Below are positions 7,677-16,258 of a DNA stretch of 64,000 nucleotides, in pieces; positions within the stretch are counted from its first letter, which is position 1; the number at the start of each line of letters is the position of its first letter. Source of the DNA: DTKD01 sp050948905 (GTDB lineage: Bacteria; Armatimonadota; UBA5829); assembly GCA_050948905.1 (NCBI GenBank), contig JBMNES010000001.1:434001-498000 (forward strand), in the 5' to 3' direction. A program made the position numbers and the translations under genes. Under the pieces are notes generated by a model, which saw nothing but the letters and a program-made list of their open reading frames with translations, was not told where the DNA came from and did not search any database.

Positions 7677-8343
7677 CGTCGACGGCCAGCCTGTAGCCGA
7701 CCCCTCTCACGGTGTGGATCAGCGGAGTCTTGTTGTGCCTGCCCAATTTGTTTCTAAGATAGTTTATATATACATCCAACACGTTGTCGTTGCCGTCGAA
7801 GTCGTATTGCCAGACGTGGTCGAGGATCATCGAGCGCGTTACTACTCTTCCTGCATTGCGCATCAAATATTCCAGGAGCTTGTATTCTGTGGCCGATAGA
7901 TATACGGTTTTGCCCGCTCTTACGATCTGCCGAGCGGCCGGATCCAAGGTCAGGTCACCAACGGAGAGCACTGTGGGTGAATGGACTCCTCTGCGAAGCA
8001 ACGCCCGTACTCTTGCCAATAATTCTGCTATTTGAAATGGCTTTACTATATAGTCATCGGCGCCGCTATCCAACCCTTCGATCTTATCCTCCAGCGCATC
8101 TCTGGCGGTAATGATCAGAATTGGCGTCATGACCCTGGAAGACCTGAGCCGCCGGGCGACTTCGAAACCGTTAGGTTGTGGGATCATTACATCCAGGAGA
8201 ATGATGTCGAAGCTTTCGGTGCGAGCAAGATGCAGCGCATCGGCGCCGTTGTCTGTGGCAACCGGATTGTACCCAGCCTCACGCATAGCTTGAGTAAGGA
8301 AACGGGCGACGCTGTCATCATCTTCCACGATTAAAGTTCTCAT
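7666..8343 (-). CDS. OmpR/PhoB-family response regulator
   Basis: A 225-residue regulator. The receiver domain has the acidic pair at 8-10, the phosphoacceptor Asp51 (LLDVMIP) and the conserved Lys in KPF near 101. The C-terminal half is a winged helix of the OmpR type (TEYKLLEYLM, VTRSMILDHVW, NVLDVYINYLR, IHTVRGVGYRL), which binds tandem DNA sites. It is first in a two-gene operon and the kinase gene overlaps its last codons. The target genes cannot be read from the sequence; the PAP2 gene next door on the same strand is one candidate. Confidence 0.95.
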   Translation of the reverse strand: MRTLIVEDDDSVARFLTQAMREAGYNPVATDNGADALHLARTESFDIILLDVMIPQPNGFEVARRLRSSRVMTPILIITARDALEDKIEGLDSGADDYIVKPFQIAELLARVRALLRRGVHSPTVLSVGDLTLDPAARQIVRAGKTVYLSATEYKLLEYLMRNAGRVVTRSMILDHVWQYDFDGNDNVLDVYINYLRNKLGRHNKTPLIHTVRGVGYRLAVDDDV

Positions 8344-8455
8344 ATCGACATTCCAGGCGGATACTAATCCAGGCTCCTCAGCGGTAGCCAGTACAATTGT
8401 AACTCAGATATTTACTGCATACCAGCTCAGCAGAATCAGATTTCAAGCCGAAGCC

Positions 8456-8977
8456 TCAATACTTCCATTGAACGCCCACACCTTCCGGAGATACTACAAT
8501 GCGTTCTTTGGTAAAATGCCTGGCTATGTAGTGACCGAGCAATGCACCCGCAGCGACGTCCTTCCAATAATGCGAGCCCGCCTCAACCCTTGAGAAGCCA
8601 ATCGCCGAGGCGAGAGTGTACGCGGGCCATTTGTATTGTGGTTTATACTCGGCCAATACGGTGGCCATAGCGAATGCTGTAGAGGTGTGTCCGCTCGGGA
8701 AGCTGGTCAGAGAATCGGTATTCGGTCGTTTCTCATTGACCACGCGCTTTAAAATACTCGTGGCTAAACATGTCGCACCAACAGCTTTTGCGCCTTGCAT
8801 AAACTCGTGCTTATCTGATATCAAAGCCAATCCGCCAGCCACAACGAATGGCTGAACGGTGGAAGAAATAGAGCGCGCCAGCGGCTCGCTGATCACCTCG
8901 GTGCTCCAGGCCGTCGAACCGGTCGCGATAGTGAGTAGGATCGGGAATAGTACTGAGTACTTGAGGCGTCTTTTCAT
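8456..8977 (-). CDS. PAP2-family phosphatase with signal peptide
   Basis: A 173-residue protein with an N-terminal signal segment (basic KRR then a hydrophobic stretch to about residue 25) and the three-part PAP2 acid phosphatase signature: K-x6-RP in KRVVNEKRP, PSGH, and SR-x5-H-x3-D (SRVEAGSHYWKD). These form the vanadium-haloperoxidase-like catalytic site. Substrates in the family include undecaprenyl pyrophosphate, phosphatidic acid and phosphatidylglycerophosphate. It is short and has few further hydrophobic stretches, so it is probably a periplasmic or membrane-peripheral enzyme. It lies upstream of, and on the same strand as, the two-component pair. Confidence 0.85.
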   Translation of the reverse strand: MKRRLKYSVLFPILLTIATGSTAWSTEVISEPLARSISSTVQPFVVAGGLALISDKHEFMQGAKAVGATCLATSILKRVVNEKRPNTDSLTSFPSGHTSTAFAMATVLAEYKPQYKWPAYTLASAIGFSRVEAGSHYWKDVAAGALLGHYIARHFTKERIVVSPEGVGVQWKY

Positions 8978-9155
8978 CAGTTGTCTTTCTCCAAATACTT
9001 GTCCTTGGGACTCTGCATTGGATCAATTGTCGTCCGGATATCTTAGTTGTGCCTGTGTAGAATCTTAGAGTTTTCTAAGAGATCGGCGGTATGGAGGATG
9101 CTGCAGCGTTCTCAATCCGCTTATTGGGTGAGGATATCTGTTTGTCTACTCTCGA

Positions 9156-9183
9156 TTGTCGCGCAAACTGCCGATACTATAAT
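9156..9183 (+). promoter_or_regulatory. Candidate sigma70-type promoter for the methyltransferase gene
   Basis: A -35-like TTGTCG (9156-9161), a 16-base spacer and a perfect -10 TATAAT (9178-9183). The predicted transcript start near 9190 lies upstream of ATG 9223 but downstream of the in-frame ATG at 9091, supporting the shorter protein. Confidence 0.5.
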
Positions 9184-9222
9184 CGGACTATCCGGCTGTG
9201 CCGGGATTTTTGTGAGGGTAAT

Positions 9223-10266
9223 ATGGCAGCAACTGCGAGAGTAATCGACCCCGTAAGCACATTTAACGCGGCTGAGCATCAACTGGAAAAACGACGCGAC
9301 AACGAGGCATTTGATCTATATTTTCTGTTGCGAGATTCCGGCCGGATGGCTCCTTTGGCGTATTATCGAATGGGAGAGATTCTGAATCGGGCTGGCGAGG
9401 TCGAGGAATCAATTGAGTGTCATCGAAAGGCGTTTGAGCTGGACCCGCATCTTGCTCGTGGAATCACAACGAACGATCATCCCTGTCACGACTACCGCTA
9501 TCATTTTGTCGAGCAAACCGAAGTGACGCAGTGCCCGATGTGCGGCGAGCAGGGGCGAAAACATTCCTGCTACAACGCGGTCACCAAGCCCGACTTCACA
9601 CCCGGATTTGACCCAATCCGCGTTTGGATGCACTGCGATTCCTGCCATCATATCTATGCGGCGAATTATCCCGCCGAGCTCGCCGAAGTATTGAGGAACC
9701 ACCCGCATGACTGGCATTCTACCCCTCGCCACGAGGTGTTTCCAGCGTTGGGCAGAGTTTTAAGCAATATAAGAACCCTGGCGCCGGGTAATCGGTTGTT
9801 GGAGATCGGCGTGGGTTCCGGGGAAATGGCGGCGGTGGCCAGGGAGTTTTTGTTCGACGTAACCGGCGTTGACATTCGACCTGCATACGCGAAAGCGGTG
9901 TCGGAGAGTCTGGGAATAATGGTCCACGGTTGCGATTTTCTGGAGTATGAGGCGGACAGCACGTACGACGTGATATGTATGGGGGATGTACTAGAACATA
10001 CCCCAGAGCCGGTGAGGATGCTGCTGAAAAGTATCTCGATGTTGAACGCGGGCGGGGTTTTGTGGATATCGACGCCGAACTTCGAGAGCGCATTTTCCCG
10101 TGTGCAAAAAGACGCCAGCCCACTTTGGCGAGCCTGCGAACACCTCAACTACTTCTGCTATGAATCTTTGCAGACTATGCTTAAGACTATGGGAGTTAAC
10201 GTGGTGGATTACGCCATTTCACGCCACTGTCTGGGCACGATGGAGATAACCTGCGTGCGACAGTAA
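9223..10266 (+). CDS. TPR/zinc-ribbon/SAM-dependent methyltransferase fusion
   Basis: Start chosen at ATG 9223 because GAGGG sits six bases upstream and a promoter-like site precedes it; the frame opens earlier at 9091. The 347-residue product has TPR-like helices (about 10-75), a zinc-ribbon with CPMC and CDSC pairs (about 98-140), then a class I methyltransferase domain with LLEIGVGSGE (SAM-binding loop), VTGVDIR, MGDVLEHTPEP and a GGVLWISTPN strand. The order resembles methyltransferases of sugar or surface-polymer pathways, but the substrate cannot be read from the sequence. It stands alone between divergent and same-strand genes and is followed by a strong terminator. Confidence 0.8.
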   Translation: MAATARVIDPVSTFNAAEHQLEKRRDNEAFDLYFLLRDSGRMAPLAYYRMGEILNRAGEVEESIECHRKAFELDPHLARGITTNDHPCHDYRYHFVEQTEVTQCPMCGEQGRKHSCYNAVTKPDFTPGFDPIRVWMHCDSCHHIYAANYPAELAEVLRNHPHDWHSTPRHEVFPALGRVLSNIRTLAPGNRLLEIGVGSGEMAAVAREFLFDVTGVDIRPAYAKAVSESLGIMVHGCDFLEYEADSTYDVICMGDVLEHTPEPVRMLLKSISMLNAGGVLWISTPNFESAFSRVQKDASPLWRACEHLNYFCYESLQTMLKTMGVNVVDYAISRHCLGTMEITCVRQ

Positions 10267-10293
10267 AGCTCTGGCAAGATATTTCACGACTGC

Positions 10294-10328
10294 AAGCCCG
10301 AATGCGGAAAGCCGCTTCGGGCTTTTCC
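10294..10328 (+). terminator. Intrinsic terminator after the methyltransferase gene
   Basis: Inverted repeat with arms AAGCCCGAA/TTCGGGCTT extended by GCGG/CCGC, followed by TTCC. It lies 28 bases after the stop codon and separates the gene from the sugar isomerase gene. Confidence 0.8.
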
Positions 10329-10424
10329 TATACCACCGAATCAGCATTAGAGGAAAAATGCGCCTGGCCGTCATAATAAACCTTGACGGAATATGGCGCA
10401 AAATCACTCTTTGAGAGGTGGATT

Positions 10425-12140
10425 ATGGAGAAAGCAGTTGCACTGGCAGAGTCTGTCAATGTGAAAGAGCGAAATGAGCCTGTGATAGGCGTATTTTGTG
10501 CGGGTGATCCGAGAATTGATGAGGCCAGCCGCACTCGCTGCCGCAATATCGTGAAAATGGCGGCGGATATTCTCGCTGAGCGGGTTAAGCTGCCGAATGG
10601 GTCGCCAGCCAGGGTGGTCTATGCCACGACTTTGGTCGATGGCGAGAAGCAGGCCGATATAGTGGCCAAGCAGTTTCAGGACTCAGGGGTGAATATACTC
10701 GTCTGTACCCCCGACACATGGGCGTTTCCGCAGCTTTCTGTGATCTCTTTGATGCAGCAATTCCCTGCGGATACGCCGATCAATTTCACCTGCGGAAACT
10801 CAGGGCCTAAACCGGGTGTGGTGTTTGCACACGCGACCAACGGCGCGCTTGCGCAGGCGGGCAGACTCTCTCATCTTAATGTGGGCAACTGGCCGGATTC
10901 TGGCCTGGAGCCAAAAATGTCCGACGCAACTGCAGAAGCTCTGGTGGATTGGGCGTTTGCCGCAGTTACAAGACAGGCTTTAAAGGGTCGCAGGGTGGTG
11001 GTGTTCGGGCACGACTCAATGGGCATGGAGACGGCTCTGGCCCACGTCATCCCTACCCGCAATACTTTTGGAATAGAGATCACACGGCTGGATATGAAGC
11101 TACTGGCCGATATGATCGCCAAGAAAGCCTACGATGAAAAGGAACTGCGCAGCATTCGCGGGTTTGTGGACGAACACCTTGGCGACAGGCTGGAGATCAG
11201 GGATAACGCCGACTCGGAGCGATTTAACATCAGCCTGGCGATGTATTTGATTATGCGCGATCTGCTGGCGGATCTCAACGCGATCGGTAGCGGCTTTATG
11301 AGCCAGCTTGAATGGGGTTCAGACAGGCGCGGGATTCCGCTGCCGGTGGCGGATGCTGCTGAATCGTTCTTCAATTCTACTTTCGACCATAATGGCAGAA
11401 AGGTCCCCACCCCGTTTGCCACGGAGGCGGATGTGCAGGCCCTGTTGACGATGGTGTTCTTCAGCGCGCTCACGGGAGGCAATCCGCCGCTGTTTATGGA
11501 CTTCCGGAAGGTTTGGGAGAAGTGGGAACTCGATGCGCTTGCCCAAAAGACCGGGATCAAGCTGCCCTCAGACGAGGTCTGGGCGCAGAAGGGTCTGGTG
11601 GACGGTAACAATTCCGGTTCGGCGTCGTTGGACTGGGCAGCTATGCCGGGCGCGGACATTGACACCATTATGAAGGGCGTGAGTATGCCTCTTGCCGGGG
11701 AGGATTATTTCCCTGGATTGGGAAACTCAGTGACGTTTGTATCGCCGGGCGGACTGGATGGGATAGCTGGTCGGTTGATGTATTCGAGCCTGTCCGGGAT
11801 GTTCAGTATGAGCTGGGATGAGGCGACCACGGCGGAAGTCCCCGATGAGCTTGCGCAGCACCTCTGCGACGCCACCGACCCGACCTGGCCGCATACATTT
11901 GTGGTGCCGAAATACGCAAGTATGCAGGAATATAAGCACTACCCGCCCGCCAATCACCTGCACATGATCCAGGGACTGCCGGTTGCGCGATTGCAATATT
12001 GGATGGATTTGAACAATGTGCTTTCGCAGTGCGGCTGGTCGGCGCGGCCGAAGTTCATCGAGGGCACAGACAGGCCGATTCCGTTGCTGTACCTGGCAAA
12101 CGGCGGAGAGGACACGGCTAAGATGTTGCTGGCGAGGTAG
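10425..12140 (+). CDS. L-fucose/D-arabinose isomerase-family protein (FucI-like)
   Basis: Start chosen at ATG 10425, with GAGAGG seven bases upstream, rather than the earlier in-frame codon at 10383. The 571-residue product is close to the usual FucI length (about 590). Metal-ligand positions of L-fucose isomerase appear as Glu in FATEADVQALL, Asp in FMDFRKV and His in NHLHMIQG, so it is probably an active Mn-dependent aldose-ketose isomerase. Which sugar it acts on cannot be decided. No fucose kinase or aldolase gene is nearby; GH-like genes and another sugar isomerase further right in the window suggest carbohydrate use. Confidence 0.85.
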   Translation: MEKAVALAESVNVKERNEPVIGVFCAGDPRIDEASRTRCRNIVKMAADILAERVKLPNGSPARVVYATTLVDGEKQADIVAKQFQDSGVNILVCTPDTWAFPQLSVISLMQQFPADTPINFTCGNSGPKPGVVFAHATNGALAQAGRLSHLNVGNWPDSGLEPKMSDATAEALVDWAFAAVTRQALKGRRVVVFGHDSMGMETALAHVIPTRNTFGIEITRLDMKLLADMIAKKAYDEKELRSIRGFVDEHLGDRLEIRDNADSERFNISLAMYLIMRDLLADLNAIGSGFMSQLEWGSDRRGIPLPVADAAESFFNSTFDHNGRKVPTPFATEADVQALLTMVFFSALTGGNPPLFMDFRKVWEKWELDALAQKTGIKLPSDEVWAQKGLVDGNNSGSASLDWAAMPGADIDTIMKGVSMPLAGEDYFPGLGNSVTFVSPGGLDGIAGRLMYSSLSGMFSMSWDEATTAEVPDELAQHLCDATDPTWPHTFVVPKYASMQEYKHYPPANHLHMIQGLPVARLQYWMDLNNVLSQCGWSARPKFIEGTDRPIPLLYLANGGEDTAKMLLAR

Positions 12141-12158
12141 AGAATCCGTACACAAAAA

Positions 12159-12234
12159 TGGAGCGGGAGACGAGGCTCGAACTCGCGACATCCAGCTTGG
12201 AAGGCTAGCGCTCTACCAACTGAGCTACTCCCGC
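12159..12234 (-). tRNA. tRNA-Gly (anticodon UCC)
   Basis: Full cloverleaf on the minus strand: 7-bp acceptor GCGGGAG/CTCCCGC, D arm GCTC/GAGC, anticodon stem CTAGC/GCTGG with loop CTTCCAA (anticodon TCC), T arm with GTTCGAGCC and an encoded CCA end. It lies 18 bases downstream of the FucI-like gene on the opposite strand. Confidence 0.96.
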
Positions 12235-12321
12235 ACCAACGGTAAAATTATAGTATCATTCGGCCGCTTCGATGTCAACCGAAACGGCGAAATTTGGTCT
12301 TGTTGTCGCGATGTAATGATA

Positions 12322-12348
12322 TCGGCCCGGGTGTTTTGTCCGGGCCGA
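12322..12348 (-). terminator. GC-rich 3' hairpin after amidase copy 1
   Basis: Inverted repeat CGGCCCGG/CCGGGCCG with a short T-rich loop, 33 bases past the stop codon of the gene ending at 12381. No U-tract follows on the minus strand, so it may act as an mRNA 3' stabiliser or weak terminator. Nearly the same hairpin follows the other two copies (16199-16227 and 20087-20111). Confidence 0.6.
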
Positions 12349-12380
12349 ATGTGCTCGACCAATTCGAGTCGATGCTCGTA

Positions 12381-15300
12381 TCAGTATTTAGTTATCCAAT
12401 CGACCTCGCTTTGAACGACTCGCAGTAGGCCGTTGATTGTCAGGATTCCACGTGCAGCAGCGAAATTGCCCGTGGAGAGCTTGGTCTTGTAACCAGGCGC
12501 GTTCACTGTGATCGGAGAGCCTGAGCCGTCGTCGAGGGTGAACGTGTTGTTGTCCACCTCAGTCACCTTACCCCAGAACTTGAAGAGGTAAATCGATGAA
12601 GCGGCGTTCATCTCAGCGCCCCAGGCTGCCTTGTTAGAAGTGCCTCTGATCAGAGCGGTCAGGTAGGTCCCCGAAGTGTCGGTCGCGTTGTTGCCGGAAG
12701 CGTCGGAGGCGACGACGGTTACGGTGTGAACGCCTAAGCCACCCAGCGCAACTATGTTGCCAGCCCACGTGTCGCCACCTGAATTGGTAAGCGACACGCC
12801 GTTGGCCTTTACACTGGTCACTCCGACGTTGTCGGTCGCGTTGACAGTAACTTTAACCGTATCACCGCCAGCTACCATTGCAGGTGCAACGGAGACAGAG
12901 TTGATAGTCGGAGCTATGCTGTCGCTATTGTAGATGTACGGGCCGAGATCCACGGTGCCGTTGGCAACGCCGGCGGAGTTGTAGCCCTTGAGATGCAGAT
13001 ACCAGCTTCCAGAAGAAGTGGCAGTCTGGACAGAAGTGCCGCTTGACCAGTTGGCTTCGGAGCCTGTCCAGGTGTGTGTGGCCTGTTTAGTCCAGGCGAC
13101 CTGGTAGTGATCGACCTTGCCCGCGCCGAATCCACCGACCGCCGTAAACGTGAACTTGTTATCTATGTAAGTAACGTTGACGTTCTTATCGCAGGTCACA
13201 GTCGATGTGCTCGGCGCAACAGAAAGCGTGGTGCCACTGCCCGCAGTTCCTGCGCTTTCGAGGCTACCGGCATAGGCCTTTACGGTGCGATTATAGGTCG
13301 TGTTCGGCGCAAGGCCGGTCTCGTCGACATAGTTGATGTTGAACGCCTCGCGTTCGGCTACTTTAGTGGCGCCGTTATAGACGCGATAGCCAATCTCGTT
13401 ATTAGAGTTGTCGGTGAAGTTCCACCTGATGGATGTGGTCGACAAAGCAGTGCCGGATACACCAGTCGGCGCATTGGGCGCAGTTGACTGCAGGGCAATA
13501 TCGTCCCAATAGATCGGATTGTTGGAAGTGTAGTTGAAGCCCAGATAGGCTCTTCTCAAGACAGCATTAGCCGCGCTTGCCGGCTGAGAAGCGGTCTTTT
13601 TAAGGACTCCGTCAACGAAGAATTTGAGGTCATTGGAGCCAGTGTATGGATAAATCTCTATCGCGAGTTTATGCCATCCCTCGGACCGAGCGCCGAGGTC
13701 GAAGTAGGTCCATCCGTTGTCCAAAATTGCGCCGATATAGCGTGCCTGGTTCGGTTCGGCGTTATAGACCCCGATCCAATACATCGTCGCGATATTGCCG
13801 GCAGCATCGTACATATACGCCCTCAGAGCTATCCTGACATTTGAGCCGTTGTTATCGTGCAGATAGCCCGACAGAATGCCGGTCTTGTAGCCGCCCGATG
13901 TTAAGTTAGACGAGAAGTCGTGATAGACCCAGTTGACTTTATCGCCAGGGAAATAAAGCGAGTTTGCACCAGTGAATATGCCGTTATTCTTTGCACTCGA
14001 TACAGTAGGCATCACGTTATTGGCTGTACCCGCATCCAAAATCCAATTACTTGTATTTGCAAAGCCATCCTTGAAAATATAGGTGGCAGTTGTCCCCTGA
14101 ACCGAATTGCTCTTGCCGGAGTAGTTCGGCTTGCCGTCATAAGCATCGACTTGATATGTGTAGGTCGTGCTTTCTGCCAATCCGTTGTCGACGTAGGAAT
14201 TGGTAGCAGAAGTACCGACCTGAGTGCCGTTTCTATAGATTCGATATCCAGCAACACCAGTGTTGTCAGTGGAAGCATTCCATGCCAGAGTGATGCTGTT
14301 TGCTGTAGACCAGGTGACTCGCAGGTTGGTCGGAGTGGTCGGCGGCTCGTTGTCCGGAGGGCCAACTGTGACAGTTTTTGTGACCTTCGGGCCGAACCAT
14401 TCGTAGCCCTCGCGAATCATCTGCCACTGGGTGGTGTAGGTTCCGCCTGCGGCAGGGGCCTTAAGGGAGATATTAAAAGTGGTCGTGCTTCCCGGCTTGA
14501 TGGTGCCGGAGACGGGATACATCCGGGTTGTCATTAACGGGTCGGTCGGAGAAACAGCGCCGACCTTGAAGTTGTATGCGCTCATCCAGACCACACCGCG
14601 GTTGCGGTATGTGATTTGCGCGTTGTAGGTCTGGCCGGGGTTCATAGTCGTCGGAATGGTGTCTGAAACGTACTCGCAGGAGTATTTTGCCCAAGTCGGA
14701 GTGTTGCCGAAGTATGAGCAGATTCCGCTGTAAGCTCCCCACATTGCAAGAGAGCGGAAGAAATCGTCTTTCAGATAGACAGCATCTCTGGTGCAGTGGT
14801 CGTGGAAACCAAGCTCGACAAGAATAGCTGGCCGGTTGGGGATACGGATCTCGCCGTAGTTGCCCTGCCCGTCCTTAACGCCTCTATTCACCCAGCCCGA
14901 CTCGCCGGGGAAGGTGTTGCGGATTGTATTTACTATCCCATTGTTAACAGCATTTGCAAGCGCCAGGCTATTGGCAACGTGGGCCGGTTTTTCCATTTTT
15001 GTATCGCGGAAAGTCTCGGTACCGGTGCCGCCGCCTGCGTTGGTGTGCATAGCGATATAAATCTGAGACCCTACATAGTCCGCATATAGCGGCCGACATC
15101 TGATATCGTCGTTGCCGCGTGCTGCAGCGGTATCAGCCCCGCAGTTGCCCGTATAGCTGGCCCAGACAGAGCAAGGCGCGCCGATGTTTCTGAGCCAGGA
15201 CTGTGAACACATCTTCCACCAGGCCAGGCCGGTTGGTGAATGACAGCAGTTGCTTTCGTTAAGCTCGCGCACGCTGTAGAATGTGCCGCTGTCCTGAGTT

Positions 15301-15950
15301 ATATATTGCTTAAGATACTGAACCAATCTGACGCTGTTGGTATCCTCAAGGGCGGCTTCTCCGAAGCCGCAGTTGTCACCGCGTTGCCAGTACCAGCCAC
15401 TGCCGTTCCAGAAGCGACCGTGGGAAGCGCCGACGCAGATCTTTTTACCGCTCAAACCAACAGCGTTACCCTTAATTAACGGCTGGGCAGCCTCGCCAAT
15501 TATGGGCGCGACTGAAAGATAAGATGACAACAGCTTGCCTCTGCAAGTCAACTGGACTGTTTTGATAGATGGAAAGTCCCCGAGAGTGGTGCTGAATTGA
15601 TCAAAAATTTCTTTAAGCCCAACCTCGTCGAGTCCGGTCAGCACCTCGGTAGAAAGGTCGATGATGGCAGCGGTGTCAGTGATCGAAAGTTTCTGGATTT
15701 TTACACCTGCTGGTATTCTAGTCGTTATGCCGACTGCTATCTCTTCTATAAACGGCCCCGATACCAGTGCTCGAACTGCAGCTTCGGCAGGTGCGACTTG
15801 AGCCGGCACGATACGTGTTACTGGCACCAGTTTACCTTCGGAGAAGAACCGCACGGAGACATTGTTGGCGGATACGGCAGTGGCAATAAACACTAACAGT
15901 AAAATTGCAGCAAATAACGAAACTCGGAAACCTAGAGCAAATTTCCCCAT
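12381..15950 (-). CDS. Secreted GerMN/zinc-amidase/Ig-FN3 protein, copy 1 of 3
   Basis: Start chosen at ATG 15950 (GGGGGG upstream), giving 1189 residues, the same as copy 3. Order: signal peptide (1-28), GerMN domain (about 30-145) as in sporulation/germination proteins, a zinc N-acetylmuramoyl-L-alanine amidase domain (about 180-435) with H in ASHGR, E in GEAALEDTNS, H in MHTNA and E in VELGFHD, an NBR1-type Ig-like domain (DTIPTTMNPGQTYN...), a fibronectin III repeat, a laminin-G-like jelly roll, a second fibronectin III, Ig-like repeats and an OB-like C-terminus. The amidase part contains many extra Cys residues conserved in all copies, probably disulphides. Expected role: peptidoglycan cutting outside the cytoplasm, with the repeats binding wall or surface sugars. 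Confidence 0.85.
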   Translation of the reverse strand: MGKFALGFRVSLFAAILLLVFIATAVSANNVSVRFFSEGKLVPVTRIVPAQVAPAEAAVRALVSGPFIEEIAVGITTRIPAGVKIQKLSITDTAAIIDLSTEVLTGLDEVGLKEIFDQFSTTLGDFPSIKTVQLTCRGKLLSSYLSVAPIIGEAAQPLIKGNAVGLSGKKICVGASHGRFWNGSGWYWQRGDNCGFGEAALEDTNSVRLVQYLKQYITQDSGTFYSVRELNESNCCHSPTGLAWWKMCSQSWLRNIGAPCSVWASYTGNCGADTAAARGNDDIRCRPLYADYVGSQIYIAMHTNAGGGTGTETFRDTKMEKPAHVANSLALANAVNNGIVNTIRNTFPGESGWVNRGVKDGQGNYGEIRIPNRPAILVELGFHDHCTRDAVYLKDDFFRSLAMWGAYSGICSYFGNTPTWAKYSCEYVSDTIPTTMNPGQTYNAQITYRNRGVVWMSAYNFKVGAVSPTDPLMTTRMYPVSGTIKPGSTTTFNISLKAPAAGGTYTTQWQMIREGYEWFGPKVTKTVTVGPPDNEPPTTPTNLRVTWSTANSITLAWNASTDNTGVAGYRIYRNGTQVGTSATNSYVDNGLAESTTYTYQVDAYDGKPNYSGKSNSVQGTTATYIFKDGFANTSNWILDAGTANNVMPTVSSAKNNGIFTGANSLYFPGDKVNWVYHDFSSNLTSGGYKTGILSGYLHDNNGSNVRIALRAYMYDAAGNIATMYWIGVYNAEPNQARYIGAILDNGWTYFDLGARSEGWHKLAIEIYPYTGSNDLKFFVDGVLKKTASQPASAANAVLRRAYLGFNYTSNNPIYWDDIALQSTAPNAPTGVSGTALSTTSIRWNFTDNSNNEIGYRVYNGATKVAEREAFNINYVDETGLAPNTTYNRTVKAYAGSLESAGTAGSGTTLSVAPSTSTVTCDKNVNVTYIDNKFTFTAVGGFGAGKVDHYQVAWTKQATHTWTGSEANWSSGTSVQTATSSGSWYLHLKGYNSAGVANGTVDLGPYIYNSDSIAPTINSVSVAPAMVAGGDTVKVTVNATDNVGVTSVKANGVSLTNSGGDTWAGNIVALGGLGVHTVTVVASDASGNNATDTSGTYLTALIRGTSNKAAWGAEMNAASSIYLFKFWGKVTEVDNNTFTLDDGSGSPITVNAPGYKTKLSTGNFAAARGILTINGLLRVVQSEVDWITKY

Positions 15951-16070
15951 AATACCCCCCATTTTCGGAATCACCTGCGCACGATTGCGCAAGCCAGGGC
16001 GGCAGACGAGGCAAAAACAGTGCCCGCCAGCCCAGCTTTAAGGCACTCATAGCTCCATTGCTACAGTATC

Positions 16071-16099
16071 AGTATGCCTTATAATTCACCAAGGGTCAA
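16071..16099 (-). promoter_or_regulatory. Promoter of amidase copy 1
   Basis: Minus strand reads TTGACC (16099-16094), 17 bases, CATACT (16076-16071). The same arrangement with an identical CATACT box and 17-base spacing lies before copies 2 and 3, which makes it more convincing than any single match. Leader length to ATG 15950 is about 110 bases. Confidence 0.65.
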
Positions 16100-16198
16100 C
16101 CAGCGATTTGGCTCTAGTCGCTAATTACGGCAATAATTCAGCAAAAACTGATTTGTATAAGGTGGAAAAGTGATTTTTCCAGTGCGAAGTGATAGAAA

Positions 16199-16227
16199 AC
16201 CGGCCCGGGTGTTTAGCCCAGGCCGGT
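16199..16227 (-). terminator. Intrinsic terminator after amidase copy 2
   Basis: On the minus strand the inverted repeat ACCGGCC/GGCCGGT with an inner GGG/CCC is followed by TTTTC, a plausible rho-independent terminator, 32 bases past the stop at 16259. Confidence 0.7.
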
Positions 16228-16258
16228 GGTATTTGACTAATTCGAGATGATACTCGTA